Source: G963674505 sp964575975 (lineage in GTDB: Bacteria; Desulfobacterota; Desulfobacteria; Desulfobacterales; SKZT01). Taken from it: a stretch of DNA of 31,897 bases. Location of the stretch: contig CAZNTU010000045.1 in NCBI GenBank assembly GCA_964575975.1, positions 1 to 31,897 of the forward strand. The letters run 5' to 3'. Below, in pieces: positions 17,618 to 26,249 of the stretch (the first letter of the stretch is position 1; each line of letters begins with the position of its first letter). The notes below the pieces were generated by a model, which did no database searches, was not told the DNA's origin, and saw only the letters and a program-made list of their open reading frames with translations. A program made the position numbers and the translations under genes.

Positions 17618-19996
17618 ATGAGCAAAAACCAAACCTGGCACGCGCGATGGATTGATACCTTTGCCAGAGCAACCCTGAAATTCAGGTGGCTGTCTCTTTT
17701 TTGCCTGATTCTTTTCACCGTTTTTTTCATGAAACAGTCCCAGGGGCTTGAGTTCGACGGCGCTTTCGAGTCCTGGTTCGTCGATGGCGATCCGGTGACG
17801 GCACGGCTTGACAAATTCAAGCAAAACTTCGGCAACAAACATTTCGTCTATATCCTTATTGAAACCGACGACTTTTTCAAGCCCGGAATCCTGGACCAGG
17901 CCGACAGGCTCGCCCGCGACCTGGAAAAAGGGGTTCCTTATCTGAGAGACGCGACTTGGGTGGGAAACGCCGAATATATTCAGCAGGCGGGGGACGGCAT
18001 TGAAATTGTCGAACTGTTCGAAAATATACCCGCCGACCCGAAGGAATTGGAAACGCGAAAGAGAAAAGCCTTGTCGGACCCGGATTTTCTGGACCGTTAT
18101 ATCTCGCAGGACGGCAAAACCGGCGCCATTCTTCTGGAGATGTCTCCCTATCCTCAGGACAGGACCGCACCGGCTTCCGAGGTCGCCAAAACCGTCTTCG
18201 ATATCGTGAATCTTCCGGCTTATAAAAATTTGGACACGTATATCGTGGGCGATCCCGTTTTCGAATACAGCTACAACAAGATCGCGGAAAAAGAAACGCC
18301 CATGTTTCTGCTCATTTGTCTCCTGGTGCAGATTGTTCTTCTGGCATCCATGTCCCGGAGCGTCAAAGGCGTTATTGTTCCCCTGGGGGTGGTATTCATA
18401 GGGATCGTATGGACCTTCGGGGCCATCAAAATCATCGGCTACGACTTGAATCTGATGGTCATGGGGCTTCCGGTACTGCTTTTGTGCGTCGGGATTGCCG
18501 ATGCCATGCATCTGGTCGCGGCTTTCAACAACTACATGGGCGAAGGGGAAAACAAGAGGGACGCCATCGTAAAAAGCATGAAACGGCTGGCCCTGCCCTG
18601 CGTCTTTACCACCTTGACAACGGCGGCCGGTTTTTTGAGCTTTGCGACGGCCCCTATAGCGCCGTTTCGGGAAATGGCAGTATGCATGGGCGTTGGAGTG
18701 GTCTTTGTTCTGCTGATTACTTTTCTGACCTTTCCTTTCTTCTATTCTTTCGGAAAAGATTTTTCGAAAAAGAAGAAAGACCGGGAACAAAGAAACGACC
18801 TTTTCGACCGGGTCCTGAATTGGATTTATCGGACGAATGTCCGGCACCCCAAAAAGATCCTGTCCGTTTTTCTGGTTCTGTTCGTATTGTTTGCCGCAGG
18901 AACGCCCCTGCTGCGAATCGAAACCAATACCTCCAAACTTCTGACGGAAAGATCCCCTGTGCGACGGGCCATCGATAATGTGGACGCCAAGATGGGCGGT
19001 TCCATGGCCCTGGAAATCATGGTGGACACGCAAAAGGAAAACGGAACCCAAAATCTGGAGTTCCTTCGCAAGTTGGATGAACTCGAAACCTATGCAAAGG
19101 GGCATCCTTTGGCCATGGACACCTTCAGTATCCTCGATCTTTTGAAAAAAATGAGGCAAGCGCTCCATCGAGGCGACATATCCTATTACGCCCTGCCCGA
19201 ATCGGATGCCGCCCTGGCCGAATACCTCTTGACCTACGAGATATCCGGGGGCAATCAAATGGACAAGGTGTTGAGTTTCGACAGCAGCATGGTCCGGCTC
19301 AACATCCGCACCCGGTCCATGGATACCCTCGATGCCCGTCGGATTATTTCGGACATGGAAGAAAAAGCGAAACGGATTTTCGACGATTCCGCGAAGGTCG
19401 AAATCACCGGTTCCATCGAATTGTCGGCAGCCTTGACAGACAATATGGCGGAATGCCAGAAGGTGGGATTCATATCCGCCTTTTGCGTCATTGCGCTGTT
19501 GCTCAGTTTGGTTCTCCGGTCTTTCAAACTGGGATTGATCAGCATGATTCCCAATATTTTCCCGGCGGTGAGCGTGCTTGGGCTGATGGGGTTTACGGGG
19601 CTGTACATGGATCCCATCATCATGAGCATCAGCGCCATCATTATTGGCGTGGGCGTGGACGACACCGTCCATTTCTTTGTCCGGTTTCGCCGTGAATTCG
19701 ATCTTTCCGGCGATTATGAAATAGCGTTGGGCAAAACGCTGCGGGAAGCGGGAAGACCGATTCTTTTCACAACAATTATCTTGGTTCTCGGTTTTTCCTG
19801 CTTCATGTTTTCCGTTATGAACGGATGGATCCGTTTCGGGCTTTTGAGCGGATTTGCATTCTCTCTGACCTTTTTGGCCGATGTTTTCGTTTCCCCTGCC
19901 ATTTTTCTGCTGTTCAAGCCGTTGGGAGCGAAAATTACGCCTTCCGAAGAAAGTTCGCTCGTTTCACGAAAACCGGAGGAAAAAAGCTATGCATAA
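17618..19996 (+). CDS. RND/MMPL-family inner-membrane exporter
   Basis: This 792-residue membrane protein has the two-fold layout of RND permeases. There is one N-terminal membrane segment (about 25-41) and a periplasmic domain of about 180 residues. A bundle of hydrophobic helices follows (about 226-385), with the helix-loop PVLLLCVGIADAMHLVAA. After a short cytoplasmic link (KKKKDREQRND) the plan repeats: a helix near 412-430, a second periplasmic domain, and a final bundle (about 620-770) with IIGVGVDDTVHFFVRF. The two matching acidic motifs (GIADAMH and GVDDTVH) occupy the helix-4 position that relays protons in RND pumps. Its length is below the AcrB class (about 1000 residues) and fits the MMPL/HpnN-type group. 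It starts 18 bases after the megasynthase stop with a GAAAGGA ribosome site, so it is probably translated from the same message. The likely job is export of the product or a lipidic intermediate; the substrate is not shown by sequence. Confidence 0.9.
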   Translation: MSKNQTWHARWIDTFARATLKFRWLSLFCLILFTVFFMKQSQGLEFDGAFESWFVDGDPVTARLDKFKQNFGNKHFVYILIETDDFFKPGILDQADRLARDLEKGVPYLRDATWVGNAEYIQQAGDGIEIVELFENIPADPKELETRKRKALSDPDFLDRYISQDGKTGAILLEMSPYPQDRTAPASEVAKTVFDIVNLPAYKNLDTYIVGDPVFEYSYNKIAEKETPMFLLICLLVQIVLLASMSRSVKGVIVPLGVVFIGIVWTFGAIKIIGYDLNLMVMGLPVLLLCVGIADAMHLVAAFNNYMGEGENKRDAIVKSMKRLALPCVFTTLTTAAGFLSFATAPIAPFREMAVCMGVGVVFVLLITFLTFPFFYSFGKDFSKKKKDREQRNDLFDRVLNWIYRTNVRHPKKILSVFLVLFVLFAAGTPLLRIETNTSKLLTERSPVRRAIDNVDAKMGGSMALEIMVDTQKENGTQNLEFLRKLDELETYAKGHPLAMDTFSILDLLKKMRQALHRGDISYYALPESDAALAEYLLTYEISGGNQMDKVLSFDSSMVRLNIRTRSMDTLDARRIISDMEEKAKRIFDDSAKVEITGSIELSAALTDNMAECQKVGFISAFCVIALLLSLVLRSFKLGLISMIPNIFPAVSVLGLMGFTGLYMDPIIMSISAIIIGVGVDDTVHFFVRFRREFDLSGDYEIALGKTLREAGRPILFTTIILVLGFSCFMFSVMNGWIRFGLLSGFAFSLTFLADVFVSPAIFLLFKPLGAKITPSEESSLVSRKPEEKSYA
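19975..19980 (+). promoter_or_regulatory. Ribosome binding site GGAGGA for the LolA-like gene
   Basis: GGAGGA lies 8 bases before the ATG at 19989 and inside the end of the exporter gene. It decides the start: the open frame runs further upstream, but only the start at 19989 puts a signal peptide at the N terminus. Confidence 0.75.
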
Positions 19997-20783
19997 AAGT
20001 ACGATAACCCAGAACGGGATTTGTTGCTTGGCGTTTATCCTGTTTTGCGTTTGTGGATGGCCCGGCCGGGTACAAGGGGAGGTAAACGGTCGGGACGTCG
20101 CGGTGAAGATGGACGAGGTCGACACAAGCGCCGACAGGAAAATGTATACGACCATGGTGATCGAACGCCGGGGGCAGAAACTGATCCGGGAAATGCTGTC
20201 GTTTCAGAAAAAGTACGGCAAGGACGAACGTCAGTTGATCCGGTTTGTCGAACCGCCGGATGTCCGGGACACCATGTATCTGACCTGGAACTACGCGGAC
20301 TTCGATGCGGACGACGACATGTGGGTGTATATGTCGAGCGAAAACCTGGTCCGGCGAATCGGCGGCGGCGGCAAGAAGAACGCCTTCATGAGAAGCGATC
20401 TGGCTCTGGAAGACGTCTCTCCCCGAGAAGTGGACGACGACGAACACCGGCTCGTAGGGTCCGAATCCCTTTTCGGGGCCGACTGCTACAAAGTCGAAAT
20501 GAAGGCAAGGAAACAGAATGACACCGGGTATTCGAAACGTGTCGTGTGGGTCAGAAAAGATATCTGGCTGCCGGTAAGGATCGAATACTACAACAAACGA
20601 GATCGACTCTTCAAAACAGCCTTGTACGGCGGATTCAAGCAGATAGACGGTATCTGGTGCATTACTCGCGGCGTGATCGAAACACCCGAAAAAGACTCCA
20701 AAACGACCGTCACATACAAAGATATCCAGCATAATACCGGCCTTGAGGATTCGATGTTCGACCAGAGCAATCTCAAACGATAA
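19989..20783 (+). CDS. LolA-like outer-membrane lipoprotein-sorting family protein, periplasmic
   Basis: The protein has 264 residues. A hydrophobic signal segment (about 10-24, CCLAFILFCVCGW) is followed by a plausible cleavage after VQG. The mature part looks like the LolA-fold family annotated as outer membrane lipoprotein-sorting protein: a run of beta strands with KLIREMLSF, RFVEPPDVRDTMYL, DDDMWVYMS, GADCYKVEMKA and KRVVWVRKDIWLPVRIEYY. Proteins of this family often lie directly after RND/MMPL exporters and are thought to carry hydrophobic cargo across the periplasm. The gene overlaps the exporter by 8 bases, which supports co-translation and a shared function. Several cysteines lie in the signal region, but I see no convincing lipobox. 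The family is fairly sure; the cargo is unknown. Confidence 0.82.
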   Translation: MHKSTITQNGICCLAFILFCVCGWPGRVQGEVNGRDVAVKMDEVDTSADRKMYTTMVIERRGQKLIREMLSFQKKYGKDERQLIRFVEPPDVRDTMYLTWNYADFDADDDMWVYMSSENLVRRIGGGGKKNAFMRSDLALEDVSPREVDDDEHRLVGSESLFGADCYKVEMKARKQNDTGYSKRVVWVRKDIWLPVRIEYYNKRDRLFKTALYGGFKQIDGIWCITRGVIETPEKDSKTTVTYKDIQHNTGLEDSMFDQSNLKR

Positions 20784-20827
20784 ACGAAGAACCAACCAAC
20801 TACTGTCTACAGAAAGGAGACCGACCG

Positions 20828-21643
20828 ATGGCAAGAAAAATTTGGATAAACGTATCGAATTCGTTCATATTGCACACCTGCGAATTTGAAAACCCGCCAA
20901 AGCATTTTAATGTTTCTCTAGCCGCAGGGCATGTTCTTCCGATGGACGATTTTATAATGAGCAGGGATCTTGCGCTTCCTCTGGAAACCTACGAATTGAT
21001 CGATCCGGATCTGCGCAGAACCGATCTTCCCATGCCCCGCCCTTCATACGGAGAGTTGATTGCGACCCTTTCCGGCCTGACGGTGGAAAGCGGCGACGTG
21101 GCGGCCCAAAAAATACGCGTCCATCCCGAAACGAAATCCGGAACCTACCAGGTCGCGGTCGCCACCAAGGAACTGATTGCGGATCTCCCGGGGATGAACG
21201 GCAAAACGATCAGATCGAAAATCAGGTATTTCGCCAAATCATTTTTGACCGTAAACGAATGGACTCCACCGACTCCCCTTGGCCATGAACTGGAATTGAT
21301 GCCGCTCGACGACCTGAGCAACATCCATATAGGAGACTGGGTATCGTTCGAAGCGAAATTTCTGGGAAAACCCTTTACCTGCAACTCGCAAGGCGATCTC
21401 GAATATTTGCTGGCCAAAAGCAACACCTTTGGCGGCGAAGCGGGGGGCGAGCTGGAAGGCTTTTTTCTGGGGGCCTATCTCGTGAATGGCAGGGCACGTT
21501 TTCGTATGCCCTCGGCCGGCCAATGGATGATCGTCGCTTTCAATTTCAAAGATATCGGCCCGGAAAGCGAATACAAGGAATTCGCGGGGGATTGTTCCAA
21601 ACTCTATTACCACAGCACCCTTACGTTCAACGTCAGGGCTTGA
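20828..21643 (+). CDS. DUF4198-like protein lacking a signal peptide
   Basis: This 271-residue protein is a clear paralogue of the product at 25250-26146. Shared landmarks in order are: MARKIWINV versus MAHTMWINL; LPMDD versus LPLDD; YELIDPDLRRTDLPMP versus YELVDPDAVRTDLSMP; SGTYQVA versus PGTYQVA; AKSFLTVNEWT versus AKSYTTVKEWT; LGHELELMP versus LGFDLEIMP; FRMPSAGQWM versus FRMPAAGQWM; and LTFNVRA versus VSFNVNP. The fold resembles DUF4198, a family often linked to nickel or cobalt uptake and found in the periplasm. Unlike its paralogue it begins at the mature position with no export signal, and the His that would be N-terminal in the paralogue is Arg here. The AAGGAG site at 20814-20819, 8 bases before the ATG, supports this start, and no better in-frame start lies in the 44-base gap. 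It may stay in the cytoplasm, or the true start may be misjudged. Confidence 0.72.
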   Translation: MARKIWINVSNSFILHTCEFENPPKHFNVSLAAGHVLPMDDFIMSRDLALPLETYELIDPDLRRTDLPMPRPSYGELIATLSGLTVESGDVAAQKIRVHPETKSGTYQVAVATKELIADLPGMNGKTIRSKIRYFAKSFLTVNEWTPPTPLGHELELMPLDDLSNIHIGDWVSFEAKFLGKPFTCNSQGDLEYLLAKSNTFGGEAGGELEGFFLGAYLVNGRARFRMPSAGQWMIVAFNFKDIGPESEYKEFAGDCSKLYYHSTLTFNVRA

Positions 21644-22987
21644 ATGAAGACGAATGCTTTCGCCCATCCCGTCCTCGTCGCCGTGCTGTCTTTTCTTCTC
21701 CTTCATGCAAGCCATGCATTGGCGGAACTGGACGGAGATCCTTTCGGGAACGACGACGTTTCCCAATGCGCCGAAGAAGCGCAGGAGAAAGGAAAAAAAG
21801 ACTGCTACGCCGGAGGGTATCTGGAAAGCCGGAATCAACTCCGATCGGCCGATTTCGGCGATCCAGTGTCGTTGCGGCAGAGACTTTGGCTGGAGGCGAG
21901 CTTCGACAGGAATCATGTCAGTGGATTCGGCAGTTGCACTGCAGATTACGATCCGGCCGTGAAGATGGAAGACGGACAAAACAGGCATGCCTTTGACATC
22001 GATCTTCATCATGCCTTTCTGACGTTGAAAATGGAAAAGGCCGCCCTGATCGTCGGAAAAACCATCGTAAGATGGGGGACCGGCGACGGGGTCAATCCCA
22101 TGGATCTGATCAATCCCGTCGATCTTGACGATCCTGTAAGCGGCGCCAGATCCGATTCGCGGCGATCCGTCTGGCTTTTGAACTGGATGCAGGATATCCG
22201 GAATCTTCATTTCGATTTGATATGGCTTCCCAAAGGCGAGGTGTCTGGCGTTCCGGAACCCGACAGCCCGTGGGAAGGACGATTCCGGAGCCTGAATACG
22301 GCCGCCGAAAACGGCGAACTCGTCCTGGATACCGGAAACGAGCCGGATCGCTGGGTCGGCGACAGCGAGGCGGCCGCCAGGATTATGACCAACCTGGCCG
22401 GCGTCGATCTGTCGTTGATCTATTTCAATGGCTTTTCCGATTCTCCTTTCCTGAAAATGGAAGAGACGAACTCGAATCCGAAAGCGACAGCCGAATATCC
22501 AAGGTTCTGGGCGATCGGCCTTGCCTTCGCCAATGGATTCGGGAAAAGCACCGTGCGGGGAGAGCTGGCGCTGAAACACGATTTGCATTATGCGCTTCAA
22601 GACGGTTCCGGGCCGGAGGAAAGAGATCTTTACGAAGGGGTTTTCGGCTGGGATTATACCTCCAACGACAACACCTATTTCAACTTTCAATGCTTTGGTT
22701 CCATCCTCGAAAACGGAGCCGAGGATCTGCAATGCCGGAAATATTCCCACGGATTCACCTACGAGATCAACCGCCTGTTCCTGGACGACGATCTCAAGGC
22801 AGGGCTGAGAGGAACGGTTTACACCAGCGACGAGGGAGCCGCCACGGAAATTTTCGGCGAATACAAAATAGGAGACAAAATCATGCTCGAGTTAGGTTTC
22901 ATCTTCTTTGAAGGTCCATCCCATTCAATCTTGGGACAATATGACGACAACGATATGCTTTACTTGAAAACGAGATTTTACTTTTAA
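21644..22987 (+). CDS. Outer-membrane beta-barrel protein, DUF1302-like
   Basis: The 447-residue product has a signal peptide (core VLVAVLSFLLLHASHA, cleavage after ALA near residue 27). The mature part alternates short amphipathic strands and ends in an aromatic-rich strand closing with Phe (KTRFYF), typical of outer-membrane barrels. The stretch VGKTIVRWGTGDGVNPMDL followed by NPVDLDDP resembles the strand-and-turn signature of DUF1302 proteins, which often travel with RND exporters and LolA-like proteins. Together with the two genes at 17618-20783 it would give a route across inner membrane, periplasm and outer membrane. The ATG directly follows the upstream TGA (TGAATG), so translation is probably coupled. 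The barrel class is well supported; the exact family name and the cargo are less certain. Confidence 0.78.
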   Translation: MKTNAFAHPVLVAVLSFLLLHASHALAELDGDPFGNDDVSQCAEEAQEKGKKDCYAGGYLESRNQLRSADFGDPVSLRQRLWLEASFDRNHVSGFGSCTADYDPAVKMEDGQNRHAFDIDLHHAFLTLKMEKAALIVGKTIVRWGTGDGVNPMDLINPVDLDDPVSGARSDSRRSVWLLNWMQDIRNLHFDLIWLPKGEVSGVPEPDSPWEGRFRSLNTAAENGELVLDTGNEPDRWVGDSEAAARIMTNLAGVDLSLIYFNGFSDSPFLKMEETNSNPKATAEYPRFWAIGLAFANGFGKSTVRGELALKHDLHYALQDGSGPEERDLYEGVFGWDYTSNDNTYFNFQCFGSILENGAEDLQCRKYSHGFTYEINRLFLDDDLKAGLRGTVYTSDEGAATEIFGEYKIGDKIMLELGFIFFEGPSHSILGQYDDNDMLYLKTRFYF

Positions 22988-22990
22988 TTG

Positions 22991-23012
22991 CCCGACCATT
23001 GCAAGGATCGGG
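22991..23012 (+). other. Short imperfect hairpin in the leader of the TonB receptor gene
   Basis: CCCGACC pairs with GGATCGGG (one bulged base) around a 7-base loop. A run of A follows, not T, so it is not a normal + strand terminator. It lies in the 93-base gap before the receptor gene and could be a message-processing or attenuation element, or chance. Confidence 0.2.
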
Positions 23013-23024
23013 AAAAATACAATC

Positions 23025-23084
23025 ATGAATCCTATCGGAAAAACGCTCTTTTCGAACAGGTCGAGGGAAAGGAATTTGAGATGA
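23025..23084 (+). other. Possible 19-codon leader ORF overlapping the TonB receptor start
   Basis: An ATG at 23025 opens a 19-residue frame (begins MNPIGKTLF, very basic) whose TGA at 23082-23084 overlaps the receptor ATG at 23081 as ATGA. Its own ribosome site is weak. The overlap would allow translational coupling, but an ORF this short can easily be chance. Confidence 0.15.
23068..23073 (+). promoter_or_regulatory. Ribosome binding site AAAGGA for the TonB receptor
   Basis: AAAGGA lies 7 bases before the ATG at 23081. The frame is open further upstream to a TTG at 22988, but the ATG start gives a normal signal peptide and has the better ribosome site. Confidence 0.7.
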
Positions 23085-25204
23085 GTGCAAAGAACTTGAA
23101 AAACAGGATACGATTTCTGACGGATACGTCCATTCGGATCGGAGTTGCTTTTATCCTGTGCCTGGCCATGGCCGTTGTCGGCAATGCCGACGATCGAAAT
23201 GTAGAACCGGACCAGGAGAATTTCGGAGTTCAGGAAATAGAAGCCGTTGTGGTGACGGCGCAAAAGCGGGAAGAAAACGTACAAAAGGTTCCCATAAGTA
23301 TGGAGGTTTTTTCGGATATCGAGCTGGAAAATGCCGGCATCGACAATATCAAAGAACTGACGTATTTCACGCCCAATCTTTACTCAAAGCAAAATACCAA
23401 CCAGAACATGGTCTTCATCAGGGGGATTTCTTCCCATAATGTGATTCTCAACACCTCCGTCGGGCTTTTCGTGGACGATATCAATTATCCCATGTCTTTC
23501 ATGCAAAACCCCGATCTCGTCGACATAGAACGGGTGGAGATTCTCAGGGGACCCCAGGGTACGCTTTACGGTCGGAATACCGAGACAGGGGCCATTAAAA
23601 TCGTCACCAAACAGCCGGATAACTCCTTTGAGGGGAAAGTGTTCGCCGAGACGGGAATCTACGATACCCCCGACGACAACCCGCTTTTTATCAAATCGGG
23701 CGCCGGGATTAGCGGTCCTGTCATCGAGGATAAATTGTATCTGGGAGGCGCTTTCCAAATCACGGAATCGGACGGCTACACGAAAAACGAATACGATGGA
23801 GACGACGAGGCCGGGAAAATCAGCCATAAAACCGGCAAAGCCACCCTCAGGTGGACCCCGAACGATCAGACGGACATCTCTATTAACGCCAATGGATATG
23901 AAAACGACGACGGATACGGCTATGTTCGATACATTGAAGGGCCAGGACGGACGGATCGCTACCGCATCAACTGGGACGGAGGTAACCGATGGGAAGACAA
24001 AAACTACGGCCAGGCTCTTAAGGCAAAGTACTCGGGAACGTCCTTCGACTTGATTTCCATCACTACCCACAATGAGTTCGAAACCGATTTCCTAAATGAC
24101 GGCGAGTTCGGGCCATTCACTTTTCCGGACCAGCATTTTGTATTTGAAAACCGGACCGTGGGTCAGGAAATCCGGATTCTTTCGCCTGAAGAACACCGAA
24201 GAGTAAAATGGCTCTTCGGCGTCTACGGATTCCGCGACGACAACGAAGCGAAAGCCGAATTTTTCGGCATGAGCCGGGACACGGATTTCGACAACGAGGG
24301 ATATGCGCTTTTCGGCCAGACCACCTTTACCTTTTTCGACCGCGTGCATCTGACCGCAGGACTCAGGTACGATCATCAGAAATCCGACGGAAAGCAGAAA
24401 AACAATATGCTTCCCGATCCCTATTCGGCCGATTTCGAACACAATGAATTACTGCCGAAAGCCACCGTGTCCGTTGATTTGACAAATACGACCATGGGAT
24501 ATGTCACCGTTGCCAGGGGAATGATGGCAGGCGGGTTCGATTACGCGTTTGCCAGCAGTTCCGACAATCTGGCCTTCGATCCGGAATTCACCTGGAATTA
24601 CGAGGCCGGAGCGAAGACCTCCTGGCTCGACAACCGCCTACAGGTCAATGCAGCCCTGTATTATATCGATGTCAAGGACAAACAGGTGCAGGAATACCTG
24701 GCGGGTCCGGCTGTAAGAAGCATTACCAATGCGGCCAAGGCTTACTCGCGCGGCATGGAACTGGATGTACAGGCCCGTCCGTTGCCGGGCCTGACCTTGT
24801 CCGGCGGCCTGGGGATCAGCGATGCAAAGATCGACGAATGGGTGTCCGACGAAGAGACCGGCGGACAATACGATTACGAAGACAATTACCTTACTTTTGC
24901 CCCGAAATACACTTTCAACATAGGAATAAGCTATACCCTTCCATCCGGATATTTCGCCAGAACAGATCTTCTGGGCGTAGGCGACTTCTACACGGACGCC
25001 AAAAACATCCACAAAATCGACTCGTACGAAATCGTGAACCTGTCCGTTGGATACCAAGGCGACTCCTTTGGCGTCAGCCTTTGGTGCAAAAACCTTTTCG
25101 ACGAAGAATACCTGACCAACAAATCCGAATACGTGGGCGGATACACCATTGTGGAAGACGGGAAACCAAGAACCATCGGTACCACGATCACCTATCGGTT
25201 TTAG
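23081..25204 (+). CDS. TonB-dependent outer-membrane receptor
   Basis: The 707-residue protein has a signal peptide (core GVAFILCLAMAVVG, cleavage after GNA at residue 36). A TonB-box-like stretch EAVVVTAQK lies near 49-57. The plug domain (about 62-170) shows VQKVPISMEVF, the strand FIRGISSH and the conserved VEILRGPQGTLYGRNTETG. A 22-strand-type barrel follows, with YEAGAKTSWLDNRLQVNAALYYIDVKDKQVQ and a last strand ending GTTITYRF (terminal Phe). The length is usual for siderophore or metal-complex receptors. These proteins take up large chelates using energy from TonB/ExbBD, none of which is in the window. Position inside a thiazoline-forming PKS/NRPS operon and between two DUF4198-like genes suggests uptake of the metal-loaded pathway product, which is inference. 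Other receptors of this fold import vitamins or oligosaccharides. Confidence 0.93.
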   Translation: MSAKNLKNRIRFLTDTSIRIGVAFILCLAMAVVGNADDRNVEPDQENFGVQEIEAVVVTAQKREENVQKVPISMEVFSDIELENAGIDNIKELTYFTPNLYSKQNTNQNMVFIRGISSHNVILNTSVGLFVDDINYPMSFMQNPDLVDIERVEILRGPQGTLYGRNTETGAIKIVTKQPDNSFEGKVFAETGIYDTPDDNPLFIKSGAGISGPVIEDKLYLGGAFQITESDGYTKNEYDGDDEAGKISHKTGKATLRWTPNDQTDISINANGYENDDGYGYVRYIEGPGRTDRYRINWDGGNRWEDKNYGQALKAKYSGTSFDLISITTHNEFETDFLNDGEFGPFTFPDQHFVFENRTVGQEIRILSPEEHRRVKWLFGVYGFRDDNEAKAEFFGMSRDTDFDNEGYALFGQTTFTFFDRVHLTAGLRYDHQKSDGKQKNNMLPDPYSADFEHNELLPKATVSVDLTNTTMGYVTVARGMMAGGFDYAFASSSDNLAFDPEFTWNYEAGAKTSWLDNRLQVNAALYYIDVKDKQVQEYLAGPAVRSITNAAKAYSRGMELDVQARPLPGLTLSGGLGISDAKIDEWVSDEETGGQYDYEDNYLTFAPKYTFNIGISYTLPSGYFARTDLLGVGDFYTDAKNIHKIDSYEIVNLSVGYQGDSFGVSLWCKNLFDEEYLTNKSEYVGGYTIVEDGKPRTIGTTITYRF

Positions 25205-25236
25205 AAGTCCTTTATTAACGAATGAATGAAATGAGT

Positions 25237-25244
25237 GAAAGGAG
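25237..25244 (+). promoter_or_regulatory. Ribosome binding site GAAAGGAG for the exported DUF4198-like gene
   Basis: GAAAGGAG ends 5 bases before the ATG at 25250. It favours that ATG over an in-frame GTG at 25235, and the resulting protein starts with a standard signal peptide. Confidence 0.7.
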
Positions 25245-25249
25245 AAATC

Positions 25250-26146
25250 ATGAAGAAAATCAAATTGACAGCAATGGCGGTGTTTGTTTCTCTGGCGTTG
25301 GCCGCGCCGGCAATGGCCCATACCATGTGGATCAACCTGTTCCGGTCCTCCGATCATTTGCCCGGCCATGCGCTGGTTACCCTGGGATGGGGACATTCCT
25401 TGCCCCTCGACGATCTTTTGGCTTCTCCGCACGCCGTATTGAAGCTCGCAAAGTACGAGCTTGTCGATCCGGATGCGGTCAGAACCGATTTGTCCATGCC
25501 TGTGGTCGAAATGGACGAGGGAAAGGCCGTCCCGTCCGGGATCGTCGTTCAAAGCGGGGATCTGGGAGTCCGAAAGCTGGTCATGGGAGACGGAACAAAA
25601 CCGGGAACGTACCAGGTTGCGGCATCGTCGAAGGAAACATATTTCACCTCCTACATCGATAAAAACGGGAAAAGGAAAATGGACCCCATACCTATCGACG
25701 AGATCGAAAAGCCCCAAAAGATCATGATCGGCATGAAATTCAACGCCTATGCCAAAAGCTATACGACGGTGAAAGAATGGACAACGCCCAAACCCTTGGG
25801 ATTCGATCTGGAAATCATGCCGAAAACGGATCTGACCCGTGTGCGAGTGGGCGATATAGTTCCTTTCGAGGTTACCTTTCTAGGCAAACCTGTCAATCGG
25901 TTCGAAGGGGACGCCATTCAGTACATTACCGCAACCAGCAGCGGATTCGGCGGTCCGGACGGTTTTTTCCTCAGTTCCTACCTCACCGACGGAAAGGGGC
26001 AGTTCAGAATGCCGGCTGCCGGCCAGTGGATGGTCAATGTCTACTTCAAGGAAGAAGTGAACGGAAACGAACGGCTCAAGGCCTTTGCCGACAAATGCAC
26101 CGTTGTCTATTGCGCGGCGACCGTGAGCTTTAACGTAAACCCCTGA
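25250..26146 (+). CDS. Exported DUF4198-like periplasmic protein
   Basis: The 298-residue product has a textbook signal peptide (KKIKLTAMAVFVSLALAAP) with cleavage after AMA at residue 23, leaving His24 as the first mature residue (HTMWINLF). An N-terminal His followed by an aromatic is common in DUF4198 proteins, and a free N-terminal His is a known metal ligand in other families; metal binding here is inference. The remaining protein is beta-rich, with YELVDPDAVRTDLSMP, PGTYQVAASS, AKSYTTVKEW and FRMPAAGQWMVNVYF. Two late cysteines (KCTVVYC) could form a disulfide; the paralogue at 20828-21643 keeps only the first. DUF4198 proteins often sit beside TonB receptors and nickel or cobalt transport genes. 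The gene lies 45 bases after the TonB receptor. A likely role is to receive or bind metal or chelate in the periplasm, but the sequence does not prove it. Confidence 0.78.
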   Translation: MKKIKLTAMAVFVSLALAAPAMAHTMWINLFRSSDHLPGHALVTLGWGHSLPLDDLLASPHAVLKLAKYELVDPDAVRTDLSMPVVEMDEGKAVPSGIVVQSGDLGVRKLVMGDGTKPGTYQVAASSKETYFTSYIDKNGKRKMDPIPIDEIEKPQKIMIGMKFNAYAKSYTTVKEWTTPKPLGFDLEIMPKTDLTRVRVGDIVPFEVTFLGKPVNRFEGDAIQYITATSSGFGGPDGFFLSSYLTDGKGQFRMPAAGQWMVNVYFKEEVNGNERLKAFADKCTVVYCAATVSFNVNP

Positions 26147-26185
26147 CCCTAACGGGAAAACCATTTGAGACAGGCAGGGGGCGCC

Positions 26186-26204
26186 GGGAGCAAAACCCGC
26201 TCCC
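26186..26204 (+). other. GGGAGC/GCTCCC hairpin in the gap before the FAD oxidase gene
   Basis: A six-base perfect stem (26186-26191 with 26199-26204) closes a 7-base loop within the 103-base gap, the longest in the window. No T-run follows, so intrinsic termination is doubtful. It might stabilise or process the message between the envelope block and the oxidoreductase block. Confidence 0.25.
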
Positions 26205-26249
26205 CCAGGCCCGTCCTTGGCGCCGCAACAGCTTGGTACTTTGAAAAAA

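Noticed and set aside
26186..26204. Intrinsic terminator before the FAD oxidase gene
   Set aside because: The stem is only 6 bases and no T-run follows on the + strand.
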